A stretch of DNA of 64,000 nucleotides from DASQEH01 sp038237745 (GCA_038237745.1 JBBRYJ010000001.1:1-64000); one strand, 5' to 3'. Positions 26,809 through 35,045 are shown, numbered from the stretch's first letter. A program made the numbers and translations. The notes: generated by a model not told the origin, from the sequence alone.

Positions 26809-27195
26809 TCACGAAGGCGTCGGTCCGTCGTCGAGGAGACTCACCAAGCTTGAGGGAGCAACCACCCGGTAGCCCTCGTCACAGAGATCGGTGAGCTCGT
26901 CGAGCACCACTCCCCGATCGAGCCGCACACCAACCCACCCGCGGTGCCCGACGTACGGCGGCCGGAAGAACTGCTGTGGTCGCTCTGCGACTGCGCCTGT
27001 CTGGAACCCCTCAGGTGCGGCACAGACCAGATGGGGAAAGCCGTTGTCGTGATGGCCCTCCGCCCGGATCGTCACGAACGCTCTCTTGCCCCGAACGAAG
27101 AAGGTCGGGGCTCCATGACTGAGGCGCTCTTGCACCTCTGGCAGCCTGAGACACGCCCCTCGGACGTGGTCAACCGTGGCCTGCAGGTCCGGCAT
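26809..27195 (-). CDS. MmcQ/YjbR-family protein
   Basis: The 128-residue protein shows the YjbR pattern: LPEVQERLSHGAPTFFVRGK, then FVTI, HLVCAAPEGF and a C-terminal RGWVGVRLDRGVVLDELTDL. The fold binds DNA in some members, but the role is unclear. The ATG at 27195 starts seven bases after a TAGAAT hexamer (27208-27203 on the minus strand) and there is no ribosome-binding site, so the transcript is probably leaderless. Confidence 0.8.
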   Translation of the reverse strand: MPDLQATVDHVRGACLRLPEVQERLSHGAPTFFVRGKRAFVTIRAEGHHDNGFPHLVCAAPEGFQTGAVAERPQQFFRPPYVGHRGWVGVRLDRGVVLDELTDLCDEGYRVVAPSSLVSLLDDGPTPS

Positions 27196-27246
27196 CGCGA
27201 ATATTCTAGGAGTTCCCGACACCGCTGGTATGCTTCCGAGGCTTGC

Positions 27247-27319
<73 letters not shown>

Positions 27320-27481
27320 CAAATCCCCAGGTCAGCGGCTCCCATGGTTCTGACTCCTACCAGGCCACCCACCGACAACCACGAGTCCACTGCAGTGTCG
27401 GGAACGTCCCGGACTATGCCCGGCGGCCCCGTACGGAGGGGTGACACGTGCGTGCGGGCGCCAGGCCAAGCCGTGCCCGGC

Positions 27482-28111
27482 TTACCCGAACAGGTCCCGG
27501 ACGAACACGTCCGTCCACTTGTTGGTGTCCCCGACCACCAGGTTCGACGCGTCCGAGGCGAACGTCACATACCGGCCGTGCCCGGAGATGGCCGGGAAAT
27601 CGCTGCGGGCATTGGATTGGGCGCCGCCAGAATCCACCGACACCAGCTGGGTCACGTCGGCAACCCGGTCGCGCACGAACACGTCCCCCATGTTGTTGGT
27701 GTCACCGGCCACCAGGTTCGAGGCGAACGAGAGGAAGGCCACGTACCGGCCGTCCGCGGAGATGGCAGGGCGGATGCTTTTGCGGTTGCCCTGGGCGCCG
27801 CCCGCACCAACCTACACCCGCCGGGTCACGCCGGCGACCCGGTCTCGCACGAACACATCGCGGGCCGCGTTGGTGTCCCCGGCCACCAGGTTCGACGCGC
27901 GCGAGTCGAATGCCACAAACCGACCGTCTGCGGAGATCGCGGGCGAGCAACTCGCCAAGTTCCCCTCAACGCCTCCGGGGCCCACCGATACCAGGCTCGT
28001 CGCATCCGACGGCGCGGCCACACCCCCACCCGCCGCTGCCAAGGCCGCGAGACAAGCCGCCGACGTCACGGCAGCCGTCCTGCGCACCGCAACCGACCCG
28101 CACCCGACCAC
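27482..28111 (-). pseudogene. Secreted TolB/PD40-like repeat protein with in-frame TAG
   Basis: GTG 28111, seven bases after GAGGAGG, opens a signal peptide (RRTAAVTSAACLAALAAAGGG) followed by three repeats containing PAIS-DGR-VAF-S-ASNLV-GDTN-DVFVRD, a TolB-like propeller repeat. The reading frame stays constant to TAA at 27482-27484 but is interrupted by TAG at 27812-27814. Neighbouring repeats have Ser at that place (LVSVGPGG, LVSVDSGG; here V-stop-VGAGG), so a TCG to TAG change is likely. With about three repeats it is also short for a propeller. It is probably a pseudogene; stop-codon readthrough is unlikely. Confidence 0.7.
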
Positions 28112-28142
28112 GGCAGACCTCCTCGATCTACCTACGTCAGGC

Positions 28143-28171
28143 TCCTCTTACGGCGGACCGCCGTAAGAGGA
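28143..28171. repeat. Near-perfect 29-bp palindrome
   Basis: TCCTCTTACGGCGG at 28143-28156 and CCGCCGTAAGAGGA at 28158-28171 are perfect reverse complements around a single A. The palindrome lies 32 bases upstream of the start codon of the repeat-protein pseudogene on the minus strand. It could be a strong operator, a hairpin terminator for leftward transcription, or a remnant of a mobile element end. Confidence 0.6.
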
Positions 28172-28342
28172 CGCATTGCCCCGTCAAGCTAGCCAAACCA
28201 CTATCCGGCGCCCTAGCCACTCGAAACGAGTGAGCAGACCATCGCTCTGGTGGTCTGCAGTCCCAGGTTGAATTCGCTCCGGGCTGGTGGCAAGACACCA
28301 CTTGTCCCAACCAACCAACAGATCTGCAAGTTAGTTTGCGAA

Positions 28343-28403
28343 ACAAACCGGTTGACCATTCTTCGCCCGCACGCGCGGGTATGGTTCCTAGACAAACCAG
28401 TTG
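28343..28403 (+). repeat. ACAAACC(G/A)GTTG direct repeats in leader
   Basis: ACAAACCGGTTG at 28343-28354 and ACAAACCAGTTG at 28392-28403 are direct repeats 49 bases apart upstream of the membrane-protein pseudogene. The first is preceded by GTTTGCGAAACAAAC, an inverted repeat that shares its right arm. They may be operators for the winged-helix regulator encoded downstream. Confidence 0.4.
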
Positions 28404-28414
28404 GGAGGACCTGA

Positions 28415-29020
28415 ATGGACGCTCAAGCACTCACCGCGGTCGGCGGTCGCTACTACACCCTTCGCGGGCTCTTGCTGCTTCCGACCGGGCTTGTATTTCT
28501 CGCTGCCGGACTGTGACACATGCCGCCCATAGGCGACGAGCCGGTCAGCGGCAGCGCGGCGTGGTTCGTGGTGGCATTGGGTATCGCCGCTGTCGGGTAC
28601 TTGGCGTTCAACCGCTGCTACGTCACCTACTTCGGCCGGGTCGAGCCGTCGAGGCGAACGCTGGTGCGCATCACGATCTACACAGTGCTGTTCGCGGCGG
28701 TCATCTGCGTCGGCATCACCCTCGACATGCAGCTCGACCTGCCGATGTCATTGTTCGGTGCTGCGTACGGTGCCTCGCTGCTGGTCTACTACCGCATGCT
28801 CGACGTCCTCAGGCCCTACCACCTGGCCCTGCTCGGTGGCTTCACCGTCCTGGCTGTAGCACCGATCTGGGGCGGTGCCCACGACAAGGTGTCGTTGGTG
28901 ATGATCCCGATGGGCCTGGTCACCATCACCGTTGGGCTATGCGACCACCGCGACCTAGTCAGCTCGCTAAGGCACCCGCGTCTTGCGGGGGTCGACGAGG
29001 ACGTCCATGGTCGATCCTGA
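28415..29020 (+). pseudogene. Membrane protein interrupted by in-frame TGA
   Basis: ATG 28415 follows GGGAGG at good spacing and encodes RYYTLRGLLLLPTGLVFLAAGL, then TGA at 28514-28516, then in the same frame continues HMPPIGDEPVSGSAAWFVVALGIAAVGYLAF and three to four more helices to TGA 29018-29020. The stop most likely replaces a Trp codon (TGG to TGA). ATG 28520 could restart translation of a shortened protein. The gene overlaps a regulator gene downstream, a pairing common in actinomycetes. Confidence 0.65.
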
Positions 29021-29320
29021 CCCGACCTGAACCTGGACCGGCTGGTCCACGAGCCAGGCCGGCTTGCGATCTTGACCGTGCTCTCCTCCATCAGCAGCGC
29101 CGACTTCACGTTCCTCCAGCATGTGACGGGCCTTACCAAGGGCAACCTGTCCAGCCATCTCACCAAACTGGAGGACGCCGAGCTCCTCACGATCGAGAAG
29201 CGATTCGTGCACAAGAAATCACACACCACCGCCTCGCTCACCAAGGCGGGCCGGCAGCGCATAGAGGCGCACTGGCGGCAGCTGGAAAGACTCAGAACGC
29301 AGTTCAGCCCCGGCCGCTGA
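29007..29320 (+). pseudogene. Winged-helix regulator with probable 5-prime frameshift
   Basis: The frame ending at TGA 29318-29320 encodes LDRLVHEPGRLAIL, FTFLQHVTGLTKGNLSSHL and TKLEDAELLTIEKRF, a winged-helix DNA-binding domain of the MarR/ArsR-like type paired with membrane proteins. The natural start, ATG 29007, overlaps the upstream stop and reads MVDPDPT then stop. Adding one C near 29023 would give MVDPDPDLNLDRLV. A single-base deletion has therefore probably uncoupled the start. TTG 29072 could give only a truncated product. Confidence 0.5.
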
Positions 29321-29609
29321 CCCGCACCGTCACCCCGGGAAGGCAACGCCAACCGCCCGAGACGCAGCTCCTCGTCCGGCCGCCAACGAGCGACTCTACG
29401 CGCGGCCACGATCTCGGCCGGAATTCCATCCGCTCGTTGATGGTGACCGCGTTGTCGTTTCTCTCGGCGTTCTGAGTGATGACCAGGGTCAGGTCGCCGC
29501 GCACGGCCTGGACGGCGCGGAGGTTGACCGCCTTAGTGGCTAGGCCGAGCAGCATGCACAGCGACTCGACGAGGTCCTCTGGCATTGCGCCGACGAATGT
29601 CTCGATCAT
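29304..29609 (-). pseudogene. Hypothetical coding fragment
   Basis: From ATG 29609 the minus strand encodes MIETFVGAMPEDLVESLCML and VNLRAVQAVRGDLTLVITQN with strong G/C preference at third codon positions, so it was selected as coding. The last third (after about RMEFRPRSW) looks random and overlaps the regulator end. Immediately upstream, coding-like pieces in two frames (HQRFAEAYGYD and TYQAWIDEAALHHAG) suggest a broken partner gene ending at 29605-29620. No family is recognised. Confidence 0.35.
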
Positions 29610-29770
29610 TTAGCCAGCATGGTGCAGCGCCGCCTCGTCGATCCAGGCCTGGTAGGTCGTAGCCGTACGCCTCGGCGAAGCGCTGGTGCCCCCCTACCCG
29701 GCGGTGAAGGCGTCCGTTCGCGATTTTGCGCCGTTGCCAAACTGCCGATAACTTCTCCGGTGGGAGAACT

Positions 29771-30184
29771 ATGACCGAGTACCCGCAGCTGTTGCACACC
29801 GTTCTCGACGCCACGAGACCGCGAGAACTGGCTGAGTTCTACCGGCGGCTGCTCGGTCTTCGGTACAGACCCGGCGACGAACCGCCCGCCGATGGGTCGC
29901 TCGACGATGCCGACTGGCTTGTGCTCGTGGACTCGTCGGGAACGCGGAAGCTCGCTTTCCAGCAGGTCGAGAGCCTGCCTCGGACGACCTGGCCGCAACA
30001 CGATGTCCCGATGCAGCTGCACGTAGACCTCACGGTCAAGAGCGCTGCTGAGTTGCAGAGGCAGTGTGAGCGAGCGGAGGCTCTAGGCGCAAAAGTCCTG
30101 CTCGACCGGACAGATGACCCCGACGAGCCGTTGTACGTATTCGCGGACCTGTCCGGTCACCCCTTCTGCATCTTCGTTGCCTAG
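29771..30184 (+). CDS. VOC/glyoxalase-like protein
   Basis: This 137-residue protein has the actinobacterial glyoxalase-like pattern: LHTVLDATRPRELAEFYRRLLGLRYRPGD, then DWLVLVDSSGTRKLAFQQV, the MQLHVDLTV strand with a metal-ligand-type His, and the C-terminal VFADLSGHPFCIFVA with a second His. Members are small dioxygenase-fold proteins of unknown substrate. GGGAGA lies six bases before the ATG. It stands at the edge of the decayed patch and is itself intact. Confidence 0.8.
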   Translation: MTEYPQLLHTVLDATRPRELAEFYRRLLGLRYRPGDEPPADGSLDDADWLVLVDSSGTRKLAFQQVESLPRTTWPQHDVPMQLHVDLTVKSAAELQRQCERAEALGAKVLLDRTDDPDEPLYVFADLSGHPFCIFVA

Positions 30185-30246
30185 CAAGAACCCGCCCGCC
30201 AGCGGAGACTCGCTTTGCATCGGGGTGCTGCGCCGGGATTAAACAG

Positions 30247-30696
30247 TCACTGCTTTGCCCCATCCCATGACCAACGGGGGATTGCCAGACTCTCGGGGAC
30301 CTCGTCGGCAGACTCGGGGTAGCGCGACATTGCCTTGGTCGTTGCCCATGCGAAGTAGTCGTGCAATACCTGCCACAGTGCCTCGTGCATAGCCAGCCCG
30401 ATGTCACCCAGAGCACGGTCGAAGCAGTCGATAGCCCGCCGGTCCATATCGTCGTGTCGGCCGTTCCCGCTGTGAAGCCGCACCACGAACGTCTCGTTCC
30501 CGTGGGACTCGGAGTAGGTCGCAGGTCCTCCGAGTGCCTCGGCCCAGTACGCAGCCAGCCGTTCGCTGTGCTGAGGATGGAACCCATGGCTGAACGCATG
30601 GCTGACGACCTCGTCGGTCATTACGCGGGAATGCCACGCCTCGGCCAAGCGGAGCAGGCCATCGTTACCCCCGGCAGCCTCGAACACGGATTGCAC
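30247..30696 (-). CDS. Truncated globin, group II-like
   Basis: This 149-residue globin contains LLRLAEAWHSRV, HAFSHGF, WAEALGGPATYSES and the RAIDCFDRALGDIG helix. It resembles group II truncated hemoglobins but is clearly different from GlbO at 9460-9924; YWGGPTTYSE there aligns with YWAEALGGPATYSES here. The usual proximal His region is altered (VRLHSGNGRHD), so haem binding should be tested. GTG 30696 is the start, with only a weak ribosome-binding site. Confidence 0.8.
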   Translation of the reverse strand: MQSVFEAAGGNDGLLRLAEAWHSRVMTDEVVSHAFSHGFHPQHSERLAAYWAEALGGPATYSESHGNETFVVRLHSGNGRHDDMDRRAIDCFDRALGDIGLAMHEALWQVLHDYFAWATTKAMSRYPESADEVPESLAIPRWSWDGAKQ

Positions 30697-30838
30697 GCCA
30701 CCAGGATGTCACGGCCGGCTCTAAGGCCGCAGAGTGAAAAGAGGCTGCACGCCCTCCGGCCGCTGGATAGCTCGGAGCGGAAGAGCGCGAATGGATTCAT
30801 GGGTTGATGGTCGGCGTAGCCGGGTGCAAGAGTCCCTC

Positions 30839-31417
30839 ATGGCTCGCGTCCTCGTCATCGACCACCACGACTCCTACACCTATAGCCTCGTTCACCTCAT
30901 CGCCGAGGTCGATGGCAAGCTGCCCGACGTTGTCCAGCACGATGATGTGAGCGAGGTCGGCCGATGGCGGCAGGGATACACCCACCTGGTGCTTTCGCCT
31001 GGTCCGGGCACTGCCGCCAACCCCGATGACTTCGGCATGGGCCGTGAGGTGATCGCAGAGAGCCCCGTGCCGGTGCTCGGTGTGTGTCTGGGGTTGCAGG
31101 GAATGGTGTACGAGCTGGGCGGCAGCGTCGAGATCGTCGCACCCGCACATGGTGATGTGTCGAAGGTGGACCACTGCGGTCGGGGCATCTTCTCGTCAAT
31201 TCCGCAAGGCTTCTCGGCTGTGCGGTACCACTCGCAGGCGGCGACGAGTACTCCGGCGGATCTAGAGGTGACCGCTTGGTGCGACGGGCTGGGAGGACGC
31301 GTGGTGATGGGGGTCCGGCACCGCAAGAGGCCGTTGCACGGTGTCCAGTTCCACCCCGAATCCCTGCTGACAGAGCACGGCAACCGGCTCGTCCGCAACT
31401 TCATGTCGCTGCCGTGA
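30839..31417 (+). CDS. pabA: Glutamine amidotransferase component PabA/TrpG
   Basis: The 192-residue class I amidotransferase has the nucleophilic Cys83 in LGVCLGLQGM and the His-Glu pair in HGVQFHPES, with LSPGPGT near residue 53. It releases ammonia from glutamine for the PabB subunit encoded next. ATG 30839 gives MARVLVIDHHDSYTYSL, the usual start of the family. The stop overlaps the pabB start (GTGA), so the two subunits are translationally coupled. Confidence 0.92.
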   Translation: MARVLVIDHHDSYTYSLVHLIAEVDGKLPDVVQHDDVSEVGRWRQGYTHLVLSPGPGTAANPDDFGMGREVIAESPVPVLGVCLGLQGMVYELGGSVEIVAPAHGDVSKVDHCGRGIFSSIPQGFSAVRYHSQAATSTPADLEVTAWCDGLGGRVVMGVRHRKRPLHGVQFHPESLLTEHGNRLVRNFMSLP

Positions 31418-32763
31418 CCAACGCCGGTTTCGACTGGGTCGACCCGGAGGACTTCTTCATGGCCCACGTGGCCGACCGGCCGCGGTCGTTCTGGCTCGAC
31501 GGGTCAGGGTCTCGTCAGTGGTCGGGGCGGATGACGTATGTCGGGTGGCTCGAGCCCGATGAGCTCAGCCTGACGTTCCACGCCGCATCTCGGACTGTTC
31601 GCGCACACACATACGGCGCGTCCGAGCGAATCGGCGACGACATCTTCGAAGTCCTGCATCGCGTTGGTGTCGAGCTCTCGACGGGTCTGAGGTCGGCGGG
31701 ATGGGTGGGCTTCTTCGGTTATGCGGCTCGAAAAGACCTCCCCACGGTGAACGACACTGACCCCGAGGCGCTTGACGCATGTTGGTTGCGAGCCTCACGC
31801 CGGGTGGCCTTCGATCATGCAAACCGCCGGGTGCTAGCCGTCTGCCCGCCTGAGAATGCGCAGGACTGGAAGGCCGAGCTCGGTCGGCTTCTCGCCAATA
31901 CTCCAGTCGGCGGCAAGCCGCGGCCGCCTCCGCCAGCACGAGTCATCCGGACGTCAGGACGTGAGGAGTTCGCCCGAGCGTTTGCCGAGGTGCAGCGCCA
32001 CCTAAGGCTCGGCAACTCCTACGAGACCAACCTAACGTTCCGCACGCACGTGGCGTCGGCGGCAGACCCGGTTGACACCTACCGTCGGCTTCGGCGACTG
32101 AGCCCCGCTCCGTATGCCGCTCTGGTCACCCATGGGGGCACTCGGGTCCTGAGCAGCTCGCCCGAGCGCTTCGCCACGATCCGCGCCGATCGGACGATCG
32201 AGATGCGACCGATCAAGGGCACCACGTCGCGCGAGCCTGACCGTGATCGTGATACGGCGGCCGCCGAACGACTGCGGGCGGAGCCGAAGTTCGTTGGGGA
32301 GAACCTCATCATCGTCGACCTGCTGCGCAACGACTTGGCTCAAGTCTGTGACGTCGGATCCGTGAGGGTCACCGATCTGATGCACGTCGAGTCGTACCCC
32401 TCCGTGCATCAGCTCATCACGACGATCGCGGGACGGCTCAGACCGGACGTGACGACGCTCGCGGCTCTGCAGGCGGTGTTTCCTGCCGGCTCGATGACAG
32501 GCGCACCCAAACTCCGCACGATGCAGATCATCGCGGACGTGGAGACGACACCCCGCGGCATCTACTCCGGAGCAGTGGGGTGGCTGCTCGACGACGACAG
32601 CGCCGATCTTGGCGTCGTCATCCGCACCCTCGTACATCGAGGAGCCTCGTACTCGTTGGGCACCGGGGGCGGGATCACGGTCCATTCGCGGTGCGCCGAG
32701 GAGTATGCCGAGACCGGCTGGAAGGCCCTGAATCTACTGCGTGCGGTCGGGATCCAGCCATAA
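31414..32763 (+). CDS. pabB: Aminodeoxychorismate synthase component I
   Basis: The 449-residue chorismate-utilising enzyme has GNSYETNLTF, SSSPERF, PIKGT with Lys268, GENLIIVDLLRNDL and GSMTGAPK. Lys in PIKGT is characteristic of PabB, because anthranilate synthases carry Ala there, so the product should be 4-amino-4-deoxychorismate for folate, or a specialised metabolite if PabC is elsewhere. GTG 31414 overlaps pabA by four bases. A GGGGT/ACCCC hairpin starts six bases after the stop. Confidence 0.9.
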   Translation: MTNAGFDWVDPEDFFMAHVADRPRSFWLDGSGSRQWSGRMTYVGWLEPDELSLTFHAASRTVRAHTYGASERIGDDIFEVLHRVGVELSTGLRSAGWVGFFGYAARKDLPTVNDTDPEALDACWLRASRRVAFDHANRRVLAVCPPENAQDWKAELGRLLANTPVGGKPRPPPPARVIRTSGREEFARAFAEVQRHLRLGNSYETNLTFRTHVASAADPVDTYRRLRRLSPAPYAALVTHGGTRVLSSSPERFATIRADRTIEMRPIKGTTSREPDRDRDTAAAERLRAEPKFVGENLIIVDLLRNDLAQVCDVGSVRVTDLMHVESYPSVHQLITTIAGRLRPDVTTLAALQAVFPAGSMTGAPKLRTMQIIADVETTPRGIYSGAVGWLLDDDSADLGVVIRTLVHRGASYSLGTGGGITVHSRCAEEYAETGWKALNLLRAVGIQP

Positions 32764-32915
32764 CGGCCGGGGTAGTCCACCCCACCGCCCTCTTTCGCCA
32801 CCGCTCCAGACCAGCTCGGACATATGTACCGCTACCGTGACGGACGTAGACCAAGCCCGCGGAGGTCCGGGGCTCGGACAAAGCAGATCTGTGGCTTGGT
32901 TGCGGACGTCGAACG
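32740..32915 (-). pseudogene. GntR-type winged-helix remnant
   Basis: The minus strand encodes GLVYVRHGSGTYVRAGLE at about 32810-32860. This is the wing of the GntR DNA-binding domain, whose family consensus resembles GLV-R-GSGTYV. Upstream, DVRNQAT and ALSEPRTSA occur in two different frames, as if a frameshift split the recognition helix. No effector domain follows, and the pabB 3-prime end occupies that side. It is probably a relic of a regulator gene; the match is short, so the call is tentative. Confidence 0.4.
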
Positions 32916-32923
32916 GGTCCGAC

Positions 32924-33424
32924 TCAGGAAACGGTGAAGGAACCAGTCATGCTTTGCGCGTGTGGGTCGCAGACGTAGGTGTAGGAGCCCTTCTGCAGGT
33001 TGACCGACCAGGTAACGCTCGTGGTTTGCGGCACGGATGTCGACTCGTCGACACCGGGCCCGGTCAGGTGAAAGTCGTGGATGCGCGAGTCGTCCTTGAT
33101 CTTCACTGTGTAGGCTCCGGCCTTGAGGCTGTGCACCGGTGCGCCGGTGCTGTCAACAAGCGTGATGACATAGGCGTCACCCTTGCCGACCGTTCCGGTA
33201 AGTACGTTGGCACTGGCGGAGCCGCCCGACGAGGCGTCCGTCGATCCGCCCGTGGCGCTGTCGGTCGAAGACGTCTCTTGACTGGTCGTAGGAGTAGCGG
33301 CGGTGTCGCCTCCGCTGCCGCCGCAGGCCGAAAGTAGGACAAGCGGCACCGCCGACAGAGACATGCCGAGTCGGCGGCGCTTGGTCCCTTGGGCGGCGGG
33401 AAGGCGTGAAAGTGCCTGGCTCAT
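32924..33424 (-). CDS. Cupredoxin-like copper lipoprotein
   Basis: The 166-residue protein has a lipoprotein signal with lipobox LLSAC (Cys34), a Ser/Thr/Gly-rich linker to about residue 80, and a plastocyanin-like domain. Copper ligands are visible: His in IHDFHLTGPG and Cys, His and Met in YVCDPHAQSM. It should be anchored on the outer face of the membrane and carry electrons or bind copper. ATG 33424 is preceded by GGAGA at good spacing; an upstream ATG at 33469 is less likely. Confidence 0.85.
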   Translation of the reverse strand: MSQALSRLPAAQGTKRRRLGMSLSAVPLVLLSACGGSGGDTAATPTTSQETSSTDSATGGSTDASSGGSASANVLTGTVGKGDAYVITLVDSTGAPVHSLKAGAYTVKIKDDSRIHDFHLTGPGVDESTSVPQTTSVTWSVNLQKGSYTYVCDPHAQSMTGSFTVS

Positions 33425-33631
33425 TGGGTCTCCATGGTCTCGAGGAGCGGCGCCGAGGAGGTCTGACAAGAGGCGAGAACTCGGTACCGCTCACAGTTGC
33501 TCGTCGCTTCATCGAGTTACTTGGTGACTACACGCTGCAGCATACTTCGCGTCGCGCCACTATGTCCCGCCCAGCCAGGAATCTTGACGCAAGGTCTTGC
33601 GACTGCCAGCCAGTCCGCTGACGCGTCAGGC

Positions 33632-34030
33632 TCAGGTTCGCCGCTTCAGGATTAGCAGAGACGCCGCATACGTCACCCCGCCGACGAAGCAAATCAGGCC
33701 GTACCCTCCGATGTCGCCGTGGTTGCGTGCCGCGGACACGATCGCCCCGATGAGTGCGACAGTTCCCATGGCAAGCCCAGCCAGCGCGGTGGCGTCGTGG
33801 TCAAGTCGTTGCTGCCGTTCGTCCCCACCGACGCGCATGATCGCGCCGACGTCGCTGTCGCGACCTGACCAGAGGTAGGCGGCGACCGCCGCCACCGCGT
33901 AGAACGCCGTGAGTCCGATCGCCAACACGTGGTCGCCTCCGATCCACGTGGCCACTGCCAGCCCGCCACCGCCCACAGCGAGAACGGCGGTGGTAGCTCC
34001 CCGGTGTCCGGTCAGGTGTGTGTGCGTCAT
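33632..34030 (-). CDS. Four-helix membrane protein, partner of Xre regulator
   Basis: The 132-residue protein has hydrophobic helices around TTAVLAVGGGGLAVATWIG, AIGLTAFYAVAAVAAYLW, LAGLAMGTVALIGAIVS and GYGLICFVGGVTYAASLLIL, with a charged loop containing RVGGDERQQRLDHDA between the second and third. Similar membrane proteins are often paired with a small Xre regulator. AGGAGAG lies before ATG 34030, which begins one base after the regulator stop codon, so the two form an operon. Function is unknown. Confidence 0.7.
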   Translation of the reverse strand: MTHTHLTGHRGATTAVLAVGGGGLAVATWIGGDHVLAIGLTAFYAVAAVAAYLWSGRDSDVGAIMRVGGDERQQRLDHDATALAGLAMGTVALIGAIVSAARNHGDIGGYGLICFVGGVTYAASLLILKRRT

Positions 34031-34031
34031 G

Positions 34032-34232
34032 TCAGCTCTCCTGGTCAACGATGAAGATTTCTTCTACGCAGTGATGGAAGTTTCGGGCGATCGCCAGAGC
34101 CAGCGGCAGAGACGGCAGGTAGCGCCCGTTCTCGATGGAGTTGATGGTCTGTCGTGACACACCGAGCAGTGCGGCGAGGTCACCCTGCGACAGGCCGCTG
34201 GCTGTCCGCATCTCGCCCACCCGGTTCTTCAT
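34032..34232 (-). CDS. Small Xre-family transcriptional regulator
   Basis: The 66-residue protein is almost entirely a helix-turn-helix: MKNRVGEMRTASGLSQGDLA, LLGVSRQTINSIENGRY and PSLPLALAIARNF. It ends EEIFIVDQES, typical of YozG-like regulators. It is probably autoregulatory through the palindrome at 34237-34248 directly before its start. ATG 34232 is chosen because the longer upstream reading crosses that operator. Confidence 0.88.
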   Translation of the reverse strand: MKNRVGEMRTASGLSQGDLAALLGVSRQTINSIENGRYLPSLPLALAIARNFHHCVEEIFIVDQES

Positions 34233-34236
34233 ATGA

Positions 34237-34268
34237 CAAGCATGCTTGACACATGAGGAGCCTGTCAA
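34237..34268 (-). promoter_or_regulatory. Operator/promoter of the Xre operon
   Basis: A perfect 12-bp palindrome, CAAGCATGCTTG (34237-34248), lies five bases from the start codon of the Xre gene. A second inverted repeat, TTGACA (34246-34251) and TGTCAA (34263-34268), overlaps it; TGTCAA reads TTGACA, a consensus -35, on the minus strand. Binding of the Xre dimer here should repress its own operon. Confidence 0.6.
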
Positions 34269-34358
34269 GTCTCCTTGTCACCGGATGTCGGGAAGACCCA
34301 CGGCGGCCGTTCCCGCGCAGGGAACTGTCGGGTTAGCGACCGGCGCTACTTTGGTGGA

Positions 34359-34814
34359 GTGTCCACCAGCTTCGTGGTCCTCCTCGGCGTCACCGTCATC
34401 ACGGCTCTCGGTACCCGCTGGCTGCTGCCCGGCCTTCCGCTTCAGGGTGCGACCGTCACGCTGACGTTGGCCGAGGTGGTCCTCGTGCTCGTCGGCCTGG
34501 CCATCCTCGGGTTCCACTGCAGCGCGATGTTCTTCACGAGTCTCGTGGAATGGCTGCCTGGCACCCAGGGTGCCGTTCACGACATACGTCTGCTCGGCAC
34601 CGCAAGCCTCATCTGGTACACCGCTCCGGCGCTCATGGTGACTCTCGGCCTTCGCAGGCTCCCCTGGTATGGCATTGGTACCGTCGTCCTGGCCCTGCTC
34701 GCAATCGGCATCACCATGTACGACGGAGGCACCCTCCACATTCATCTGACCGCGATCTTCATCGCGGTACTGTGCATCTCCGCGGCTTCGGCTGCGCTGG
34801 TGAGTCCACCGTGA
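34359..34814 (+). CDS. Four-helix membrane protein
   Basis: The 151-residue protein has four to five hydrophobic helices (FVVLLGVTVITALGTRWLLP, VTLTLAEVVLVLVGLAILGF, ASLIWYTAPALMVTLGL, GIGTVVLALLAIGITMY, LTAIFIAVLCISAASAAL). No family is recognised. GTG 34359 begins seven bases after a TACTTT hexamer (34347-34352), which would make the mRNA leaderless. It is divergent from the Xre operon. Confidence 0.6.
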   Translation: MSTSFVVLLGVTVITALGTRWLLPGLPLQGATVTLTLAEVVLVLVGLAILGFHCSAMFFTSLVEWLPGTQGAVHDIRLLGTASLIWYTAPALMVTLGLRRLPWYGIGTVVLALLAIGITMYDGGTLHIHLTAIFIAVLCISAASAALVSPP

Positions 34815-35045
34815 CCGGCCGGTTTTCAGCACTTCCGCTGATGGATCGTCGCGGCGACAGAACGCCAGCGGGCGCTACCCGCGGGTACGTCTGGTGCGTG
34901 TAAGTCGTTGTGGGCCCCCCTTCCCCCCTCCTAGACTATTGTGAGTTACGGAACGATCACCCTCTGCATGTGTTGGCCGGGAGTCTGAAAGTCGGCTAGC
35001 CCGCACCAACCGATGGGAGATTGTCGACCAGGGGGGCGGGTATCT

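Noticed and set aside
27344..28192. Long plus-strand frames opposite the repeat-protein pseudogene
   Set aside because: They are Arg/Pro-rich shadows; the minus strand has the signal peptide, ribosome-binding site and conserved repeats.
28514..28516. Selenocysteine at the TGA codon
   Set aside because: The codon sits at the end of a transmembrane helix where Trp is natural, and no selenocysteine insertion context or catalytic need is visible.
34815..35045. c-di-GMP riboswitch ahead of the GAF-GGDEF-EAL gene
   Set aside because: The region contains none of the conserved GEMM core sequence that I could identify.
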